DNA of 64,000 bases from Paraburkholderia ginsengisoli NBRC 100965 (GCF_000739735.1 NZ_BBJF01000008.1:1-64000), one strand, 5' to 3'. Positions 18,497 to 28,193 are shown, counted from the first letter of the stretch. Notes: generated by a model not told the origin, from the letters alone. Made by a program: numbers and translations.

Positions 18497-18831
18497 TTTT
18501 TGGCCTGCGAGACGTAAGAAATTGGGCCGGGCACACCGCACCGCCGGTATCGCCTGCATGTGTCGGATCGAGCACCGACCGAGGCGGTTTTGCGCATGCG
18601 CCGGGTAGGCGTGGCGTTGAACCGCGACGACGAACAGGACATTCCATGGACAGCGCGGAGTGCTTCGCGGGCCGGTTAGTGTACACCCCGCATGCGTCGA
18701 TGCACTGAGTGGTTAACAGGACTCGCCATCGGCGAAACACACGCCGGCAATGCTGCGACGCCGCATCGCGCGGCCGTCGTGCCGAGCGTGATGCGCCGGT
18801 TTGCGCGTAGGCCTGCGCAGGCCGTTCCCGC
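18497..18831. other. Intergenic region between maeB and the MFS gene
   Basis: 335 bp, GC-rich, holding the maeB promoter region on the minus strand. A short palindrome GGCCTGCGCAGGCC lies just downstream of the MFS gene stop but has no T-run. I see no gene in either strand. Confidence 0.5.
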
Positions 18832-20073
18832 TTATTCGAGCTCGGCGCCGCGCCGCTCGGGAATCAGAAAAAGCGTCGCGAAGATGTCGAGCAGATAGAT
18901 CGACGCGAGCAGCGCGAGCGCCGCGCCGAACGAGTAGCGTGCGGCCAATGCGCCCACCACAACGGGCCCGAAACCGCCGACCGCGCGCCCGACGTTGAAC
19001 AGCACGTTCTGCGCGGTGGCGCGCGCATCGGTCGGATAGAGTTCGGAAATCAGCGCGCCGTAGCCGCCGATCATGCCGTTGACGAACACGCCCATCGCCG
19101 CGCCGCCGATCAGCAGCGCCATCGGCGTGCTCAGGTGCGCGTAGATGAACACCATCACCACGGCGCCCGCCTGGTAGAACAGAAAAGTCGGCTTGCGGCC
19201 GAAGCGATCCGCCGCGATGCCGAACAGCCAGATGCCGCTCGCCATGCCGAGAATCGTCACCGCCGTCCACACGCCGGACTTGGTCAGCGAATAGCCGAAG
19301 GTCTGCGACAGATAGGTCGGCAGCCAGATCATCAGGCCGTAGTAGCCGAAGTTCTGCACCGAGCAGAGAATCGCGACGCCGATGCTCGCGCGCGTGGTGC
19401 GGCCGTCGGCGATCAGCAGTTTGAACGGCAGCTTGCGCATGCCGCGCGCCACGCGCTCGTTGAACAACGCGGGCTCCTCGACCCGGCGGCGCACGAAGAA
19501 CGACACGACCGCGGGCAACAGTCCGAGCGCGAACATGCCGCGCCAGCCGATCACCGGCAACAGCAGCGGTGTCAGCAACGCGGCCGCCAGCACACCGAGC
19601 TGCCAGCCGAGCCCGACATACGACGACGCGCGCGCCCGCTGCGACGCCGGCCATGCTTCCGCGACCAGCGCCATGCCGATGCCGAACTCGCCGCCCAGTC
19701 CAATGCCCGCGATAGTCCGATAGATCAGCAGGTCCGTATAGCCCTGCGCCAGCGCGCACAAGCCGGTGAAGATAGCGAAGATCAGGATCGTCCACGTCAG
19801 CATTCGCACGCGGCCCAAGTAGTCGCTCAGCACGCCGAAGATCAGACCGCCCGCGACCGCGCCGATCAGTGTCCACGTGACGAGCGACCCGGCCTGGGTC
19901 GAGGTGAGATGCAGATCGGCGGCGATCACCGGCAGCATGAAGCCGAGGATCAGCAGATCGAAGCCGTCCATTGCATAGCCGAGCACCGAGGCGAGCAGTG
20001 CGCGGCCCGCATAGCCATTTTTCTCGGGCGCACGGGTGTCGGTGGCGGAGGAGGCGGCAGTCATTGAAAGCAT
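18832..20073 (-). CDS. MFS transporter, aromatic-acid/sugar-acid type
   Basis: A 413-residue membrane protein with about 12 hydrophobic segments. The signature loop between helices 2 and 3 (FGVLSDYLGRVRML) and its repeat in the second half (GIAADRFGRKPTF) are present, as is the helix 4-5 motif GIGLGGEFGIGMALVAEAWP of the AAHS/sugar-acid MFS branch. The start is the ATG at 20073 or the second ATG at 20064; neither has a strong ribosome site. The substrate is unknown, with a carboxylate as a reasonable guess. Confidence 0.88.
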   Translation of the reverse strand: MLSMTAASSATDTRAPEKNGYAGRALLASVLGYAMDGFDLLILGFMLPVIAADLHLTSTQAGSLVTWTLIGAVAGGLIFGVLSDYLGRVRMLTWTILIFAIFTGLCALAQGYTDLLIYRTIAGIGLGGEFGIGMALVAEAWPASQRARASSYVGLGWQLGVLAAALLTPLLLPVIGWRGMFALGLLPAVVSFFVRRRVEEPALFNERVARGMRKLPFKLLIADGRTTRASIGVAILCSVQNFGYYGLMIWLPTYLSQTFGYSLTKSGVWTAVTILGMASGIWLFGIAADRFGRKPTFLFYQAGAVVMVFIYAHLSTPMALLIGGAAMGVFVNGMIGGYGALISELYPTDARATAQNVLFNVGRAVGGFGPVVVGALAARYSFGAALALLASIYLLDIFATLFLIPERRGAELE

Positions 20074-20461
20074 TCCGTAGGTCAGATGGACGCAACACGA
20101 AGCGGCGCCCGAGAAATTCGCGTGAGTGTAAAGGCGCCCCCGGTCGCTCACAAGCGAGTCCAAAATGCAGCGGCCGCGCGGCGGGACAGAACCGGCGGCC
20201 GGCTTCCTGCGCGGCCGGCGACACCTGCCAGGCGCGGCCGTCATGACCATGCTTCGCGCCGCCACCGCACGACGCCCCCCTCGGAAGAGACCATTTCGGG
20301 TAAAATGTCGGCCTACGCGCGCAGCAAAAACCGGCCTTTGTCCACTAAACGGCGCCACTGACCGGCAGCGTATTCCGCCCAGCATGGCGCGGCATACCTC
20401 GCTTGCTGCGCCACCGGGCCCTGCGCCCGCTTCTCCTCGCTCACACCCAAGGATCCCGCCC
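20074..20461. other. Divergent promoter region, MFS gene / pyrE
   Basis: 388 bp between divergent genes. TAAAAT at 20301-20306 is a plausible pyrE -10, leaving a leader of about 150 nt. An in-frame extension of pyrE through this region has no family similarity and is not considered coding. Confidence 0.45.
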
Positions 20462-21148
20462 ATGACAGGCTTCGATCGCCAGACGATCTCCGACACGACC
20501 GCAAAAATGCTGCTGGAAGTTCAGGCAGTGCACTTCAACGCGGAGAAACCGTACATTTTCACGTCCGGCTGGGCGAGCCCGGTTTATATCGACTGCCGCA
20601 AGCTGATTTCGTATCCGCGCGTGCGGCGTGGCCTGATGGAAATGGCCGAAGCCACCATCTTGCGCGACGTCGGCTACGAGCAGATCGACGCGGTGGCCGG
20701 TGGCGAAACCGCCGGCATCCCGTTCGCGGCATGGCTGTCCGACCGCCTGATGGTGCCGATGCAATACGTGCGCAAGAAGCCGAAGGGTTTCGGCCGTAAC
20801 GCGCAGATCGAAGGCCTGCTGACCGAAGGTCAGCGCGTGCTGCTGGTCGAAGACCTGACCACCGACAGCCGCAGCAAGATCAACTTCATCAACGCGCTGC
20901 GCACCGCCGGCGCGACGGTGAATCATTGCTTCGTGCTGTTCCACTACAACATCTTCAAGGAAAGCGTGTCGGTGCTGAAAGACATCGACGTCGATCTGCA
21001 CGCGCTGGCCACGTGGTGGGACGTGTTGCGTGTCGCCAAAGAAAACAAGTACTTCGACACGAAGACGCTCGACGAAGTGGAAAAATTCCTGCACGCACCG
21101 GCTGAATGGTCGGCAGCGCATGGCGGTGCAAACGCAACGCCGCAGTAA
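20462..21148 (+). CDS. pyrE: Orotate phosphoribosyltransferase
   Basis: A 228-residue enzyme that joins orotate to PRPP to form orotidine 5'-phosphate in pyrimidine synthesis. The PRPP-binding motif VLLVEDLTTDSRSK (about 126-139) and the substrate loop YVRKKPKGFGRN (about 102-113) are clear, as is FTSGWASPVYIDCRKLISYP near the N-terminus. The start is the ATG at 20462. It is monocistronic with a terminator. Confidence 0.96.
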   Translation: MTGFDRQTISDTTAKMLLEVQAVHFNAEKPYIFTSGWASPVYIDCRKLISYPRVRRGLMEMAEATILRDVGYEQIDAVAGGETAGIPFAAWLSDRLMVPMQYVRKKPKGFGRNAQIEGLLTEGQRVLLVEDLTTDSRSKINFINALRTAGATVNHCFVLFHYNIFKESVSVLKDIDVDLHALATWWDVLRVAKENKYFDTKTLDEVEKFLHAPAEWSAAHGGANATPQ

Positions 21149-21176
21149 GCGCAGCTGCTTTACTCAGTTCGAATAG

Positions 21177-21211
21177 AAAAAGCCGCCTGTCTCACGACAG
21201 GCGGCTTTTTT
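21177..21211. terminator. Bidirectional terminator between pyrE and the RcsB-like gene
   Basis: AGCCGCCTGTC (21181-21191) pairs with GACAGGCGGCT (21196-21206) around TCAC. An A-run precedes and a T-run follows the stem, so it serves both converging genes. Confidence 0.92.
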
Positions 21212-21233
21212 GTTCTGTACCTCACGCGCGGCG

Positions 21234-21923
21234 TTAGGACGCGTCGCCCAAATCGTCCGGCGCATGCGACGACAGGTTCAGCAAGCCGTTGCTCTGCGCG
21301 TACTGGAACAATTCGGAATCTCGATCGATGCCGAGCTTGCGCATTGCCGTGTTCTTCTGCGTGCTGATCGTCTTGATGCTGCGGTTGAGTTGCTCCGAGA
21401 TTTCCTTGATCGTCATGCCCGAGACGAACAGACGCACGACTTCCAGTTCGCGTTTGGACAGCATGACTTCGTCGGTCTTGCCGCCGGAATTCATGCGCAG
21501 CGCATCGAGCGATGCCTTCACCGACGGACTCATGTATTCGAGGTTGCGGCTGACGTGCTGCACCGCGAGCCCAATGTGGCTCAGATCGTCCGATTTATTG
21601 ACGACCGACGTCACGCCCAGTTCGCTCAGCCGCTTGAGCAATGCGGTGTTCTCGAGCATGGTGAGCACGACGATGGGAAGGTTCGGGAAATTGCGGCGCA
21701 AATAGCCGATCAACTGCAGGCCGTCGCCATATTGGCCGCCCGGCATTGCCAGATCCGTGACGAGCACGTCGCAAGCGGCGGTTTGCAGCATCTTGACCAG
21801 CTCGGTTGACTGCCGCGCGCGTCCGACGATCTCCAGCCCGGGAAACTTGAGCAGCGCGTGTTCCGCGCCGAACAGAATGACCGGGTGATCGTCGGCGACC
21901 ACAACCCTGAGTGGATCTTGCAT
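21234..21923 (-). CDS. RcsB/NarL-like response regulator
   Basis: A 229-residue two-domain regulator. The receiver domain has the acidic pair D11-D12, phospho-acceptor Asp57 (LVTDLAMPG) and a late Lys (VVNKSDD). The C-terminal LuxR-type helix-turn-helix is LSKRELEVVRLFVSGMTIKE followed by NRSIKTISTQKNTAMRKLG. YGDGLQLIGYL and the receiver overall resemble RcsB. The start MQDPLRVVVADDHP at 21923 has GGAGGG upstream. No sensor kinase is adjacent, so it is an orphan here. Confidence 0.9.
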   Translation of the reverse strand: MQDPLRVVVADDHPVILFGAEHALLKFPGLEIVGRARQSTELVKMLQTAACDVLVTDLAMPGGQYGDGLQLIGYLRRNFPNLPIVVLTMLENTALLKRLSELGVTSVVNKSDDLSHIGLAVQHVSRNLEYMSPSVKASLDALRMNSGGKTDEVMLSKRELEVVRLFVSGMTIKEISEQLNRSIKTISTQKNTAMRKLGIDRDSELFQYAQSNGLLNLSSHAPDDLGDAS

Positions 21924-22187
21924 CGCCCTCCTCTCGATTGATAAACCACTCTCCACAACTTCTACCATGTCTTTCTATGCTGGCTACTCACACGAAGGGA
22001 AACGCGGGCCGGGATCGCGCCGGTAATTCCTCCGACTATAGCCGATTTCCTATCCGCAAATCCTGAAGCACGGCAACAATGATGTATCGCAGAGCTAATG
22101 TTAGACTTGATTCGACCTTGGGGCACAGTTAAGGACAATAACCATCGCGAGAACAACCGTCTCGCGCCCTGACAGGAGAACCGGCAC

Positions 22188-22790
22188 ATGCGCTCGCGTT
22201 GCCTGGTTGTTTCGCTGGCTTCACCGCTTCACCGTACGCCGTTCTTCACCTGCGCGATGCTAGGTCTTGCACTATCCGTAGCGCATAGTCCGCGCGCGCT
22301 CGCCGAAGGAACTTTCACGTTGACGAGCGGCAGTTTCCGCAGCGGCGGCAAGGTCGAAGCCGCCCAGGTTTTCAATGAGGCCCACTGCAAAGGCGGCAAC
22401 CGTTCACCGCAATTGACGTGGCGCGATGCACCGGCCGGCACGCGCAGTTTCGCGATCACCATGTTCGACCAGGATGCACCCGGGCGCGGCTGGTGGCATT
22501 GGGCCGTCGCCGGTATTCCGGCGAAGGTCGACAGTTTGCCCGAAAACGCGAGCGCCTCCGGTTTCCTCACGAAGCTCGGCGCGGTCGAAGCGCGCAACGA
22601 CTTCGATACCGACGGCTACGGCGGCCCGTGTCCGCCGCCGGGCAAACCGCATCGTTACGTCATCACCGTTTATGCATTGAGCACGGCCGACCTGCGCCTC
22701 GCACAAGGGCGTCCCGCGCTGATGTTCGATCACGAGATTGGCACCGCGTCGCTCGGCAGTGCGCGGATGGCGGTCAGCTACGGACGGTAG
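22188..22790 (+). CDS. Periplasmic YbhB/YbcL (PEBP/RKIP-like) protein
   Basis: A 200-residue protein with an N-terminal hydrophobic export signal (about 15-39, ending ALAEG) and a phosphatidylethanolamine-binding-like fold: GGNRSPQLTWRDAPAGTRSF, the anion-site motif FDQDAPGRGWWHW about 91-103, and GYGGPCPPPGKPHRYVITVY. The bacterial function is unknown. The start at 22188 has an upstream CAGGAGA. It is monocistronic. Confidence 0.85.
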   Translation: MRSRCLVVSLASPLHRTPFFTCAMLGLALSVAHSPRALAEGTFTLTSGSFRSGGKVEAAQVFNEAHCKGGNRSPQLTWRDAPAGTRSFAITMFDQDAPGRGWWHWAVAGIPAKVDSLPENASASGFLTKLGAVEARNDFDTDGYGGPCPPPGKPHRYVITVYALSTADLRLAQGRPALMFDHEIGTASLGSARMAVSYGR

Positions 22791-23049
22791 CTTCGTCCAA
22801 CGAGTTCGATTCGATCCCTCCAATCGAAACGCATCGACCTGGCGTTGTGCCTGGCGCACGGCTTGCATTGACTTCCCGCCCGCGCGGAATCTCTGTCATC
22901 CGCGCATGCCGAGTTACGAGCCGGCGGTGCGCGCGCCGGCTGCTGCAGCGAGCGCCGCTGCCTATGCGCACGATCCGCACCGCTTGCACTAACCGCACCA
23001 TTGCCATGCCTGATCGCCCCATCCTGTTTCACTTTTGCCGGAGAGTGTC

Positions 23050-23622
23050 ATGTCGAAAATCGTCATCGTTTATCACAGCGGTTACGGCCACACGAAGAAG
23101 GTCGCCGAAGCCGTGTTCACAGGCATCGTCGAAACCGGCGCGCAGGCGCGGCTCCTGCCCGTCGGCGAAATCGACGAGGCGGCCTGGTCCGAGCTGGCCG
23201 CGGCCGACGCCATCATCTTCGGCGCGCCGACTTACATGGGCGGCCCCTCGGCCGACTTCAAGAAGTTCGCCGACGCAAGCTCGAAACCCTGGTTCGGCCA
23301 GACGTGGAAAGACAAGATCGCGGCCGGCTTCACCAACTCAGCGACCATGAACGGCGACAAGTTCTCGACGATCCAGTACTTCGTCACGCTCGCGATGCAA
23401 CACGGCATGATCTGGGCAGGCACCGGCATGATGCCGTCGAACACCAAGGCGGCGACCCGCAACGATCTGAACTACGTGGGCGGCTCGACCGGACTGCTTA
23501 CGCAATCGCCGGCCGATGCGTCGCCGGAGGAAGCGCCGCCGCACGGCGACCTTGAGACGGCGCGCCTGTTCGGCGCCCGCGTCGCCGGCGTCACCACACG
23601 CTGGATCGCCGCGCGCGGCTGA
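23050..23622 (+). CDS. Flavodoxin-family NAD(P)H-dependent oxidoreductase
   Basis: A 190-residue WrbA-like flavoprotein. The FMN phosphate loop is YHSGYGHTKKVAEAV (about 8-22) and the second FMN contact is FGAPTYMGGPSADFK (about 57-71). It probably reduces quinones using NAD(P)H in the cytoplasm. The start is the ATG at 23050 (MSKIVIVYHSG). Confidence 0.87.
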   Translation: MSKIVIVYHSGYGHTKKVAEAVFTGIVETGAQARLLPVGEIDEAAWSELAAADAIIFGAPTYMGGPSADFKKFADASSKPWFGQTWKDKIAAGFTNSATMNGDKFSTIQYFVTLAMQHGMIWAGTGMMPSNTKAATRNDLNYVGGSTGLLTQSPADASPEEAPPHGDLETARLFGARVAGVTTRWIAARG

Positions 23623-23814
23623 ACGCGCTGGGTTCTCTGTAGCGAACCGGGCCGCATCGGCCGGCATCTACCGCGCAACGGGTCACGACGATGTCACTTT
23701 CAGCGCGCATCGTCGTTTTTTCACCCTGTTTTGCACGCCCGCCGCGATGAGGTCTTAAAATAGCGTTCCGGCGCGGCGTCGCGCCCCCGTTTCCAGCAAG
23801 CGAGTGAGATCGAG

Positions 23815-24762
23815 ATGAGCACGAAAGTTTTTGTCGACGGACAGGAAGGCACGACCGGCCTGAAGATTTTTGAATACCTGTCGCAACGCGCCGACGTGGA
23901 GATCCTGCGTATCGAAGAAGCGAAGCGCAAAGACCTCGAAGAGCGCCGCCGTCTCATCAATGCGTCGGACGTCACGTTCCTGTGCCTGCCGGATGTCGCG
24001 TCGCGCGAATCCGCCTCGCTGGTCGCCAACGACCGCACCGTGCTGATCGACGCGAGCACCGCGTTCCGCACTTCCGCCGACTGGGCGTACGGCCTGCCCG
24101 AGCTGGCTCGCCCGCAGCGCGAGCGTCTGCGCACGGCCAAACGCATCGCCGTGCCGGGCTGCCACGCATCGGCCTTCGTGCTGGCCATGCGTCCGCTCGT
24201 CGAAGCCGGCGTGGTGGCGCCCGAGTTCGCCGCGCACGCTTATTCGATCACCGGCTACAGCGGCGGCGGCAAAAAGATGATTGCCGACTATGAAGCCGCC
24301 GGCAACGACAAGCTCAAGAGCCCGCGTCCGTACGCGCTCGGCCTCACGCACAAGCATCTGCCGGAAATGGCGGCCCACACCGGTCTGAAGTCGGCGCCGA
24401 TCTTCACGCCGATCGTCGGCGACTTCTACAAGGGCCTTGCGGTCACTACGTTCTTCTCGCCGAACCAGTTGGCGAAGAAGGCCACGCCGCAAGACGTACA
24501 GGCACTGTTCGCCGAGTACTACGCGGGCGAAGCGTTCGTGCGCGTCGCGCCGTTCGATGCCGACGCGAATCTGGACAGCGGCTTCTTCGACGTGCAGGCG
24601 AACAACGACACCAACCGCGTCGACCTGTTCGTGTTCGGCAACGAAGAGCGCTTCGTGACCGTCGCGCGCCTGGACAACCTGGGCAAGGGCGCATCGGGCG
24701 CGGCGATCCAGTGTATGAATCTCGCGATCGGCGCAAATGAAGAAAGCGGCTTGAAACGCTAA
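23815..24762 (+). CDS. argC: N-acetyl-gamma-glutamyl-phosphate reductase, type 2
   Basis: A 315-residue enzyme of arginine synthesis that reduces N-acetylglutamyl phosphate to the semialdehyde with NADPH. The length and N-terminus (MSTKVFVDGQEGTTGLKI) fit the short ArgC type. The catalytic Cys116 sits in AVPGCHASAF, and the HKHLPEM segment supplies a conserved His. A plausible -10, TAAAAT, lies at 23756-23761. It stands alone, not in an arg operon. Confidence 0.95.
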   Translation: MSTKVFVDGQEGTTGLKIFEYLSQRADVEILRIEEAKRKDLEERRRLINASDVTFLCLPDVASRESASLVANDRTVLIDASTAFRTSADWAYGLPELARPQRERLRTAKRIAVPGCHASAFVLAMRPLVEAGVVAPEFAAHAYSITGYSGGGKKMIADYEAAGNDKLKSPRPYALGLTHKHLPEMAAHTGLKSAPIFTPIVGDFYKGLAVTTFFSPNQLAKKATPQDVQALFAEYYAGEAFVRVAPFDADANLDSGFFDVQANNDTNRVDLFVFGNEERFVTVARLDNLGKGASGAAIQCMNLAIGANEESGLKR

Positions 24763-24802
24763 ACGATGGCAGTACCGACGGCAATGCGCCGTCAATCCAC
24801 CG

Positions 24803-24835
24803 AAAAGCCGGTCTGCAAAGACCGGCTTTTCTGTT
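24803..24835 (+). terminator. Terminator of argC
   Basis: A perfect 12-bp stem (24803-24814 with 24819-24830) around a GCAA loop, ending in TTTT and then CTGTTTT. Confidence 0.92.
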
Positions 24836-25248
24836 TTAAAAGCCCGCCAATTTAATTGCGCGCTCAAATTCGATCGGTATTAATCCGCATTACTTGAAAA
24901 AGAAAAATCCTAGCGCAATTGATCACCGGTAATTCATTCCTGAAATCAGTCGACGCCGCATAGTTTTCCGCCTAGGGAAACTCCTGATTTTTTCGCGAAC
25001 GGTCGTTCGAAGATGATAGAGCCTTTTTGCCGTCAGCCTTACCCATCAAGGGTGTGCGGCGAAGCAACGGCGGCGTGCTCACATGCAAATTTCCTTTTCT
25101 GTTTAAAAGGGCCGCAAGCGTCCGCGTAGCGCGTGCGCGGCGAAATTCACGTTGTTTGAATCAGCCTTTTTAGACGGCTCATTCAATTGACAGGGATTAA
25201 ACGCGCAGCGAAATTACTTCGCACAATTACATGAAAGGAGACAGCGGC
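24836..25248 (+). promoter_or_regulatory. AT-rich upstream region of the DUF2957-type lipoprotein cluster
   Basis: About 410 bp without a gene and clearly more AT-rich than its surroundings. It contains TTTCC-N6-GGAAA (24965-24980) embedding CTAGGGAAA (24972-24980), then CTCCTGATTTTTT. The same core is found inverted at 9005-9013. It probably holds the promoter and an activator site for the lipoprotein-OmpW cluster. The ribosome site AAAGGAG is at 25234-25240. Confidence 0.4.
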
Positions 25249-26670
25249 ATGTCGCACGCCTTTATTCGGGGCCTCGCATTGGCCCTTGCCACGGCGCCAT
25301 TCCTGATCGCTTGCGGCGGCGGCAAGGCCGACAATCCAGGACCGATCGACAGCCCGCAATGCTCCGGCGCGAGTTGCGGCGTGCAGGGTCCGCCGCCCAC
25401 GGGCCCCAGCGCGGCTGCGTTATGCCCGGCAACCGCCGACATCGTCAAGACAACCTATCTCGGCGGCGCCGGCAGCGGCGAAGTCGTGCAGGTGAACATC
25501 GACGCGACGGCGATGACCTACACGCTGAAGTGGCTCGAGTCGCCGATTCCGTTGCGCACCACCCAGGTCACGCCGACGCGTGCCGGCACGCAGATCACCG
25601 GCGCGGTGATCCACCCGCCCACCGGCATGCTGCCGACCGCCGAGCAAACGCGCTGCGCGTTCATCCTCGGCGCGGGCACCGGCATCGCACCGGGCGACGG
25701 CCAGCCCTACACCACGCCGGACTTCGTCAACAATCCCAATCCGCCGATGATCCTCGTCGGCCTCGGCGTGGCCGGCGGCGGCATTCCAGGCGCAACGGTC
25801 GAGTTCGACGGACTGACGATTCCGCTCGCCGGGTCGGGCATCGGCGCGGTGCCGAACCGTCACTTCGACTTCTATCCGTTCCTCGGTTTCGCCAGCACGA
25901 CGACCGACCTCACCAAACTGGCCGGCACCTACAACGGCTTGCTTTATCACCTCGCGCCGTCGACCAACTACGCAACGATCGCCACCAACACCGTCGAGAC
26001 CTTCGACGCCAGCGGCACCTGCACGAGCAGCAACACCGCCAACGCGAACTACACGCCGAACGCCGGCGGCTGCCTGACGACCGGCAATCCGTTGACGCTG
26101 AACGCCAACGGCTATTTCGACAGCCAGCAGGCGCCGCAGATCGTGCCGCAGCTCAGTCTTCCGATCCTCGGCAAGACCGGCAAATCCGCGACTTCGCACA
26201 TGATCCTCGGCCAGGTCAACGGCGCAACCGTGCCGCTGGTCGTACGCACGGGTTCCGTCAATCTCGGCACCGGCTTGCTGCATCTCGACGCCAAGGTCGA
26301 CGACGAATCCGGCATCGCGATGCTCGCCGCGGCCACACCGCTCGCTTCCGGCGGTTTCGACGGCGGCTACGTCGGCGCGGACTCGAACTTCCGCAACACC
26401 GCGACCTTGATCCAGGGTGGAGTCGGCACGTTCATCAACCCGTCCACCTCGGCGGCGGAAAGCGGCTTCGGTCTGGCCTACGGCCTGCAAAGCCCCGGAC
26501 TGGTCGGCGTGCAGGACACCAACGGCAAAACCGGTTTCGCGATTGCCTCGGGCGGCCTCTATGCGATCGCCATCCAGGGCACGGAGAACGGCGGCATCGC
26601 GCCGACCTCGGCCAACGCGGATACGCCGAGCGCGCCGTACTTCGGCATCGGCGCGCAGATCAGCAAGTAA
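25249..26670 (+). CDS. DUF2957-type lipoprotein 1
   Basis: A 473-residue predicted lipoprotein. The signal peptide ends in a lipobox with the acylated Cys in FLIACGGG (about residue 22). The start is the ATG at 25249 after AAAGGAG; an in-frame ATG at 25231 overlaps the ribosome site and is rejected. The mature part is rich in Gly, Thr and Asn and shares blocks with the next gene (SPIP about 100, GVAGGGIPGA, FYPFLGF, DDESGIAML), so the two are tandem paralogues. The function is unknown; it is probably anchored to the outer membrane. Confidence 0.8.
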   Translation: MSHAFIRGLALALATAPFLIACGGGKADNPGPIDSPQCSGASCGVQGPPPTGPSAAALCPATADIVKTTYLGGAGSGEVVQVNIDATAMTYTLKWLESPIPLRTTQVTPTRAGTQITGAVIHPPTGMLPTAEQTRCAFILGAGTGIAPGDGQPYTTPDFVNNPNPPMILVGLGVAGGGIPGATVEFDGLTIPLAGSGIGAVPNRHFDFYPFLGFASTTTDLTKLAGTYNGLLYHLAPSTNYATIATNTVETFDASGTCTSSNTANANYTPNAGGCLTTGNPLTLNANGYFDSQQAPQIVPQLSLPILGKTGKSATSHMILGQVNGATVPLVVRTGSVNLGTGLLHLDAKVDDESGIAMLAAATPLASGGFDGGYVGADSNFRNTATLIQGGVGTFINPSTSAAESGFGLAYGLQSPGLVGVQDTNGKTGFAIASGGLYAIAIQGTENGGIAPTSANADTPSAPYFGIGAQISK

Positions 26671-26722
26671 CGCGCGACAACCCGGCCGGTCGCGATATGA
26701 GGCAGACATACGCATAAGCAAA

Positions 26723-26750
26723 AGGTGGCCGGGCTGGGAGCCGGCCACCT
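26723..26750 (+). other. Intercistronic hairpin between the two lipoprotein genes
   Basis: A perfect 10-bp stem, AGGTGGCCGG (26723-26732) with CCGGCCACCT (26741-26750), and an 8-nt loop, 16 bp before the ribosome site GGAGG (26767-26771) of the second gene. There is no T-run, so it more likely acts in mRNA stability or processing than in termination. Confidence 0.65.
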
Positions 26751-26775
26751 ACAACGAGAAAATTCTGGAGGCGGT

Positions 26776-28020
26776 ATGAATTGGAGAATCCTTTCGGTGC
26801 TCGCTTTTGCAGCGCCGTTGCTGGGGGCGTGCGGCGGCGGAGGCGGCGGCGACGGACCGGTGACGGAAATCCGTCTGTGTCCGTCGTCGCTCGACTACGG
26901 CACGGTGTTCACGGGCGGCGGCGGTGACGGCGAACTGGTCAAGCTGCAGCTGGACACGACCAAGATGACGTGGCAGGTCAATTACATCGAGTCGCCAATT
27001 CCCGCGACCACCGGCACCGTCGTTCCGACGCGCGCCGGCCAGACCGCCAGCGGCACGCTGACCCAGGAAACCCTGCTGCCGACCAACAAGCTCAACCAGT
27101 GCGCGTTCCGTCTGAACGGCGCGAGCCTCGACCCGAATCGCCCGGCGCGGATTTTCGTCGGCGAAGGCGTGGCGGGCGGCACGATTCCCGGCGCGGAGAT
27201 TTCGTTCGGCGGGATTCTCGGCGTCGGCGCGGTGCCGGACACCACGTTCCCGTATTACCCGTTCATCGGCTTCTCATCGATTGAAACGAATCTCGCGAGC
27301 GTCGCGGGCACCTACAACCAGCTCGGCTATCACCAGGTGCCGTCGCAGAACTTCGCGCCGGTCCCAGTCGATTCGAAGATCACGATCAACGCGGACGGCT
27401 CGTGGACGGAGTGCGACAACACCGGCATCAACGCCGGCAAGTGCCAGCAACCGGGCGGCAACTTCGCGCCGGCGGCCGACGGCAGCGGCGCGTTCCAGAC
27501 CAACAACTTCCTCGGCCAGGCCAAACCGACGCTCGCGACCACGCCGAAAGCCCGCGGTTACATGATTGTCGGCAAGCTGCGCAATCAGTTGGTGCCTATT
27601 CTCGTACGCGCCGGCGCCGCCAATTCGTCGGTGACCGTGCCGCAAAACGGCGAGATCGGACCCTACGCCGACGACGAATCGGGCATCTCGATCCTGTCGC
27701 CGCAAAACTCGGTCGCGGTGAACTCGCAGAACGGCGAGTACATCGGCGTGGATAGCCAGTTCGACTACCGCACCACCGCGCTCGAAGGCACCGAGGCCAC
27801 GCTGCTGGATCCGTTCAACGCGTCGCAGGCATCGCTCGCGACCGCGCTGAATCTGGACTTCACGCAAGCCGTGCCGGGCGTCGTGACGACCACGCGAGTG
27901 GGCGCATCGCCCGGCAATACGCCGACCGGAAAGATGATCTTCACGGGCGGCGTGTTCGGTTACCTCGATATGACCAACGCGGCCTCGCCGTACTTCACGA
28001 TCGGCGCCTTCGTCCAGTGA
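26776..28020 (+). CDS. DUF2957-type lipoprotein 2
   Basis: A 414-residue predicted lipoprotein with lipobox LLGACGGGGG (Cys about 16). The start is the ATG at 26776 with GGAGG 5 bp upstream. It is paralogous to the preceding protein: both share the order SPIP, GVAGG.IPGA, YPFIGFSS/YPFLGFAS, AGTYN and DDESGI. The function is unknown. It lies between lipoprotein 1 and an OmpW-like porin in one apparent transcription unit. Confidence 0.8.
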   Translation: MNWRILSVLAFAAPLLGACGGGGGGDGPVTEIRLCPSSLDYGTVFTGGGGDGELVKLQLDTTKMTWQVNYIESPIPATTGTVVPTRAGQTASGTLTQETLLPTNKLNQCAFRLNGASLDPNRPARIFVGEGVAGGTIPGAEISFGGILGVGAVPDTTFPYYPFIGFSSIETNLASVAGTYNQLGYHQVPSQNFAPVPVDSKITINADGSWTECDNTGINAGKCQQPGGNFAPAADGSGAFQTNNFLGQAKPTLATTPKARGYMIVGKLRNQLVPILVRAGAANSSVTVPQNGEIGPYADDESGISILSPQNSVAVNSQNGEYIGVDSQFDYRTTALEGTEATLLDPFNASQASLATALNLDFTQAVPGVVTTTRVGASPGNTPTGKMIFTGGVFGYLDMTNAASPYFTIGAFVQ

Positions 28021-28062
28021 CGGGCGCGGCACGCGCCGCCCGTGCAACGAAGTGTTCGCGTC

Positions 28063-28101
28063 CCGGCTGCCGTGCATCGATCGACGCGGCGCGGCAGCCG
28101 G
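28063..28101 (+). other. Intercistronic inverted repeat before the OmpW-like gene
   Basis: CCGGCTGCCG (28063-28072) pairs perfectly with CGGCAGCCGG (28092-28101) across a 19-nt GC-rich loop. There is no T-run. It is the second such structure in the cluster. Confidence 0.5.
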
Positions 28102-28193
28102 TGCCCCTGATTATCCAGCGCACTGGCCGGGCCGACGGCCCGCCGCCGCTCGTCGCGTGCGATGAGCCGCACGAGCGCCTGAGGAGGAACAAC

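Noticed and set aside
16100..18517. An 805-codon plus-strand open frame opposite maeB
   Set aside because: The sequence is Arg/His/Asp-rich shadow text. The minus strand encodes full-length MaeB.
19135..20067. A 310-codon plus-strand open frame opposite the MFS gene
   Set aside because: No domain; the composition is that of a shadow frame and the minus strand has 12 clear membrane segments.
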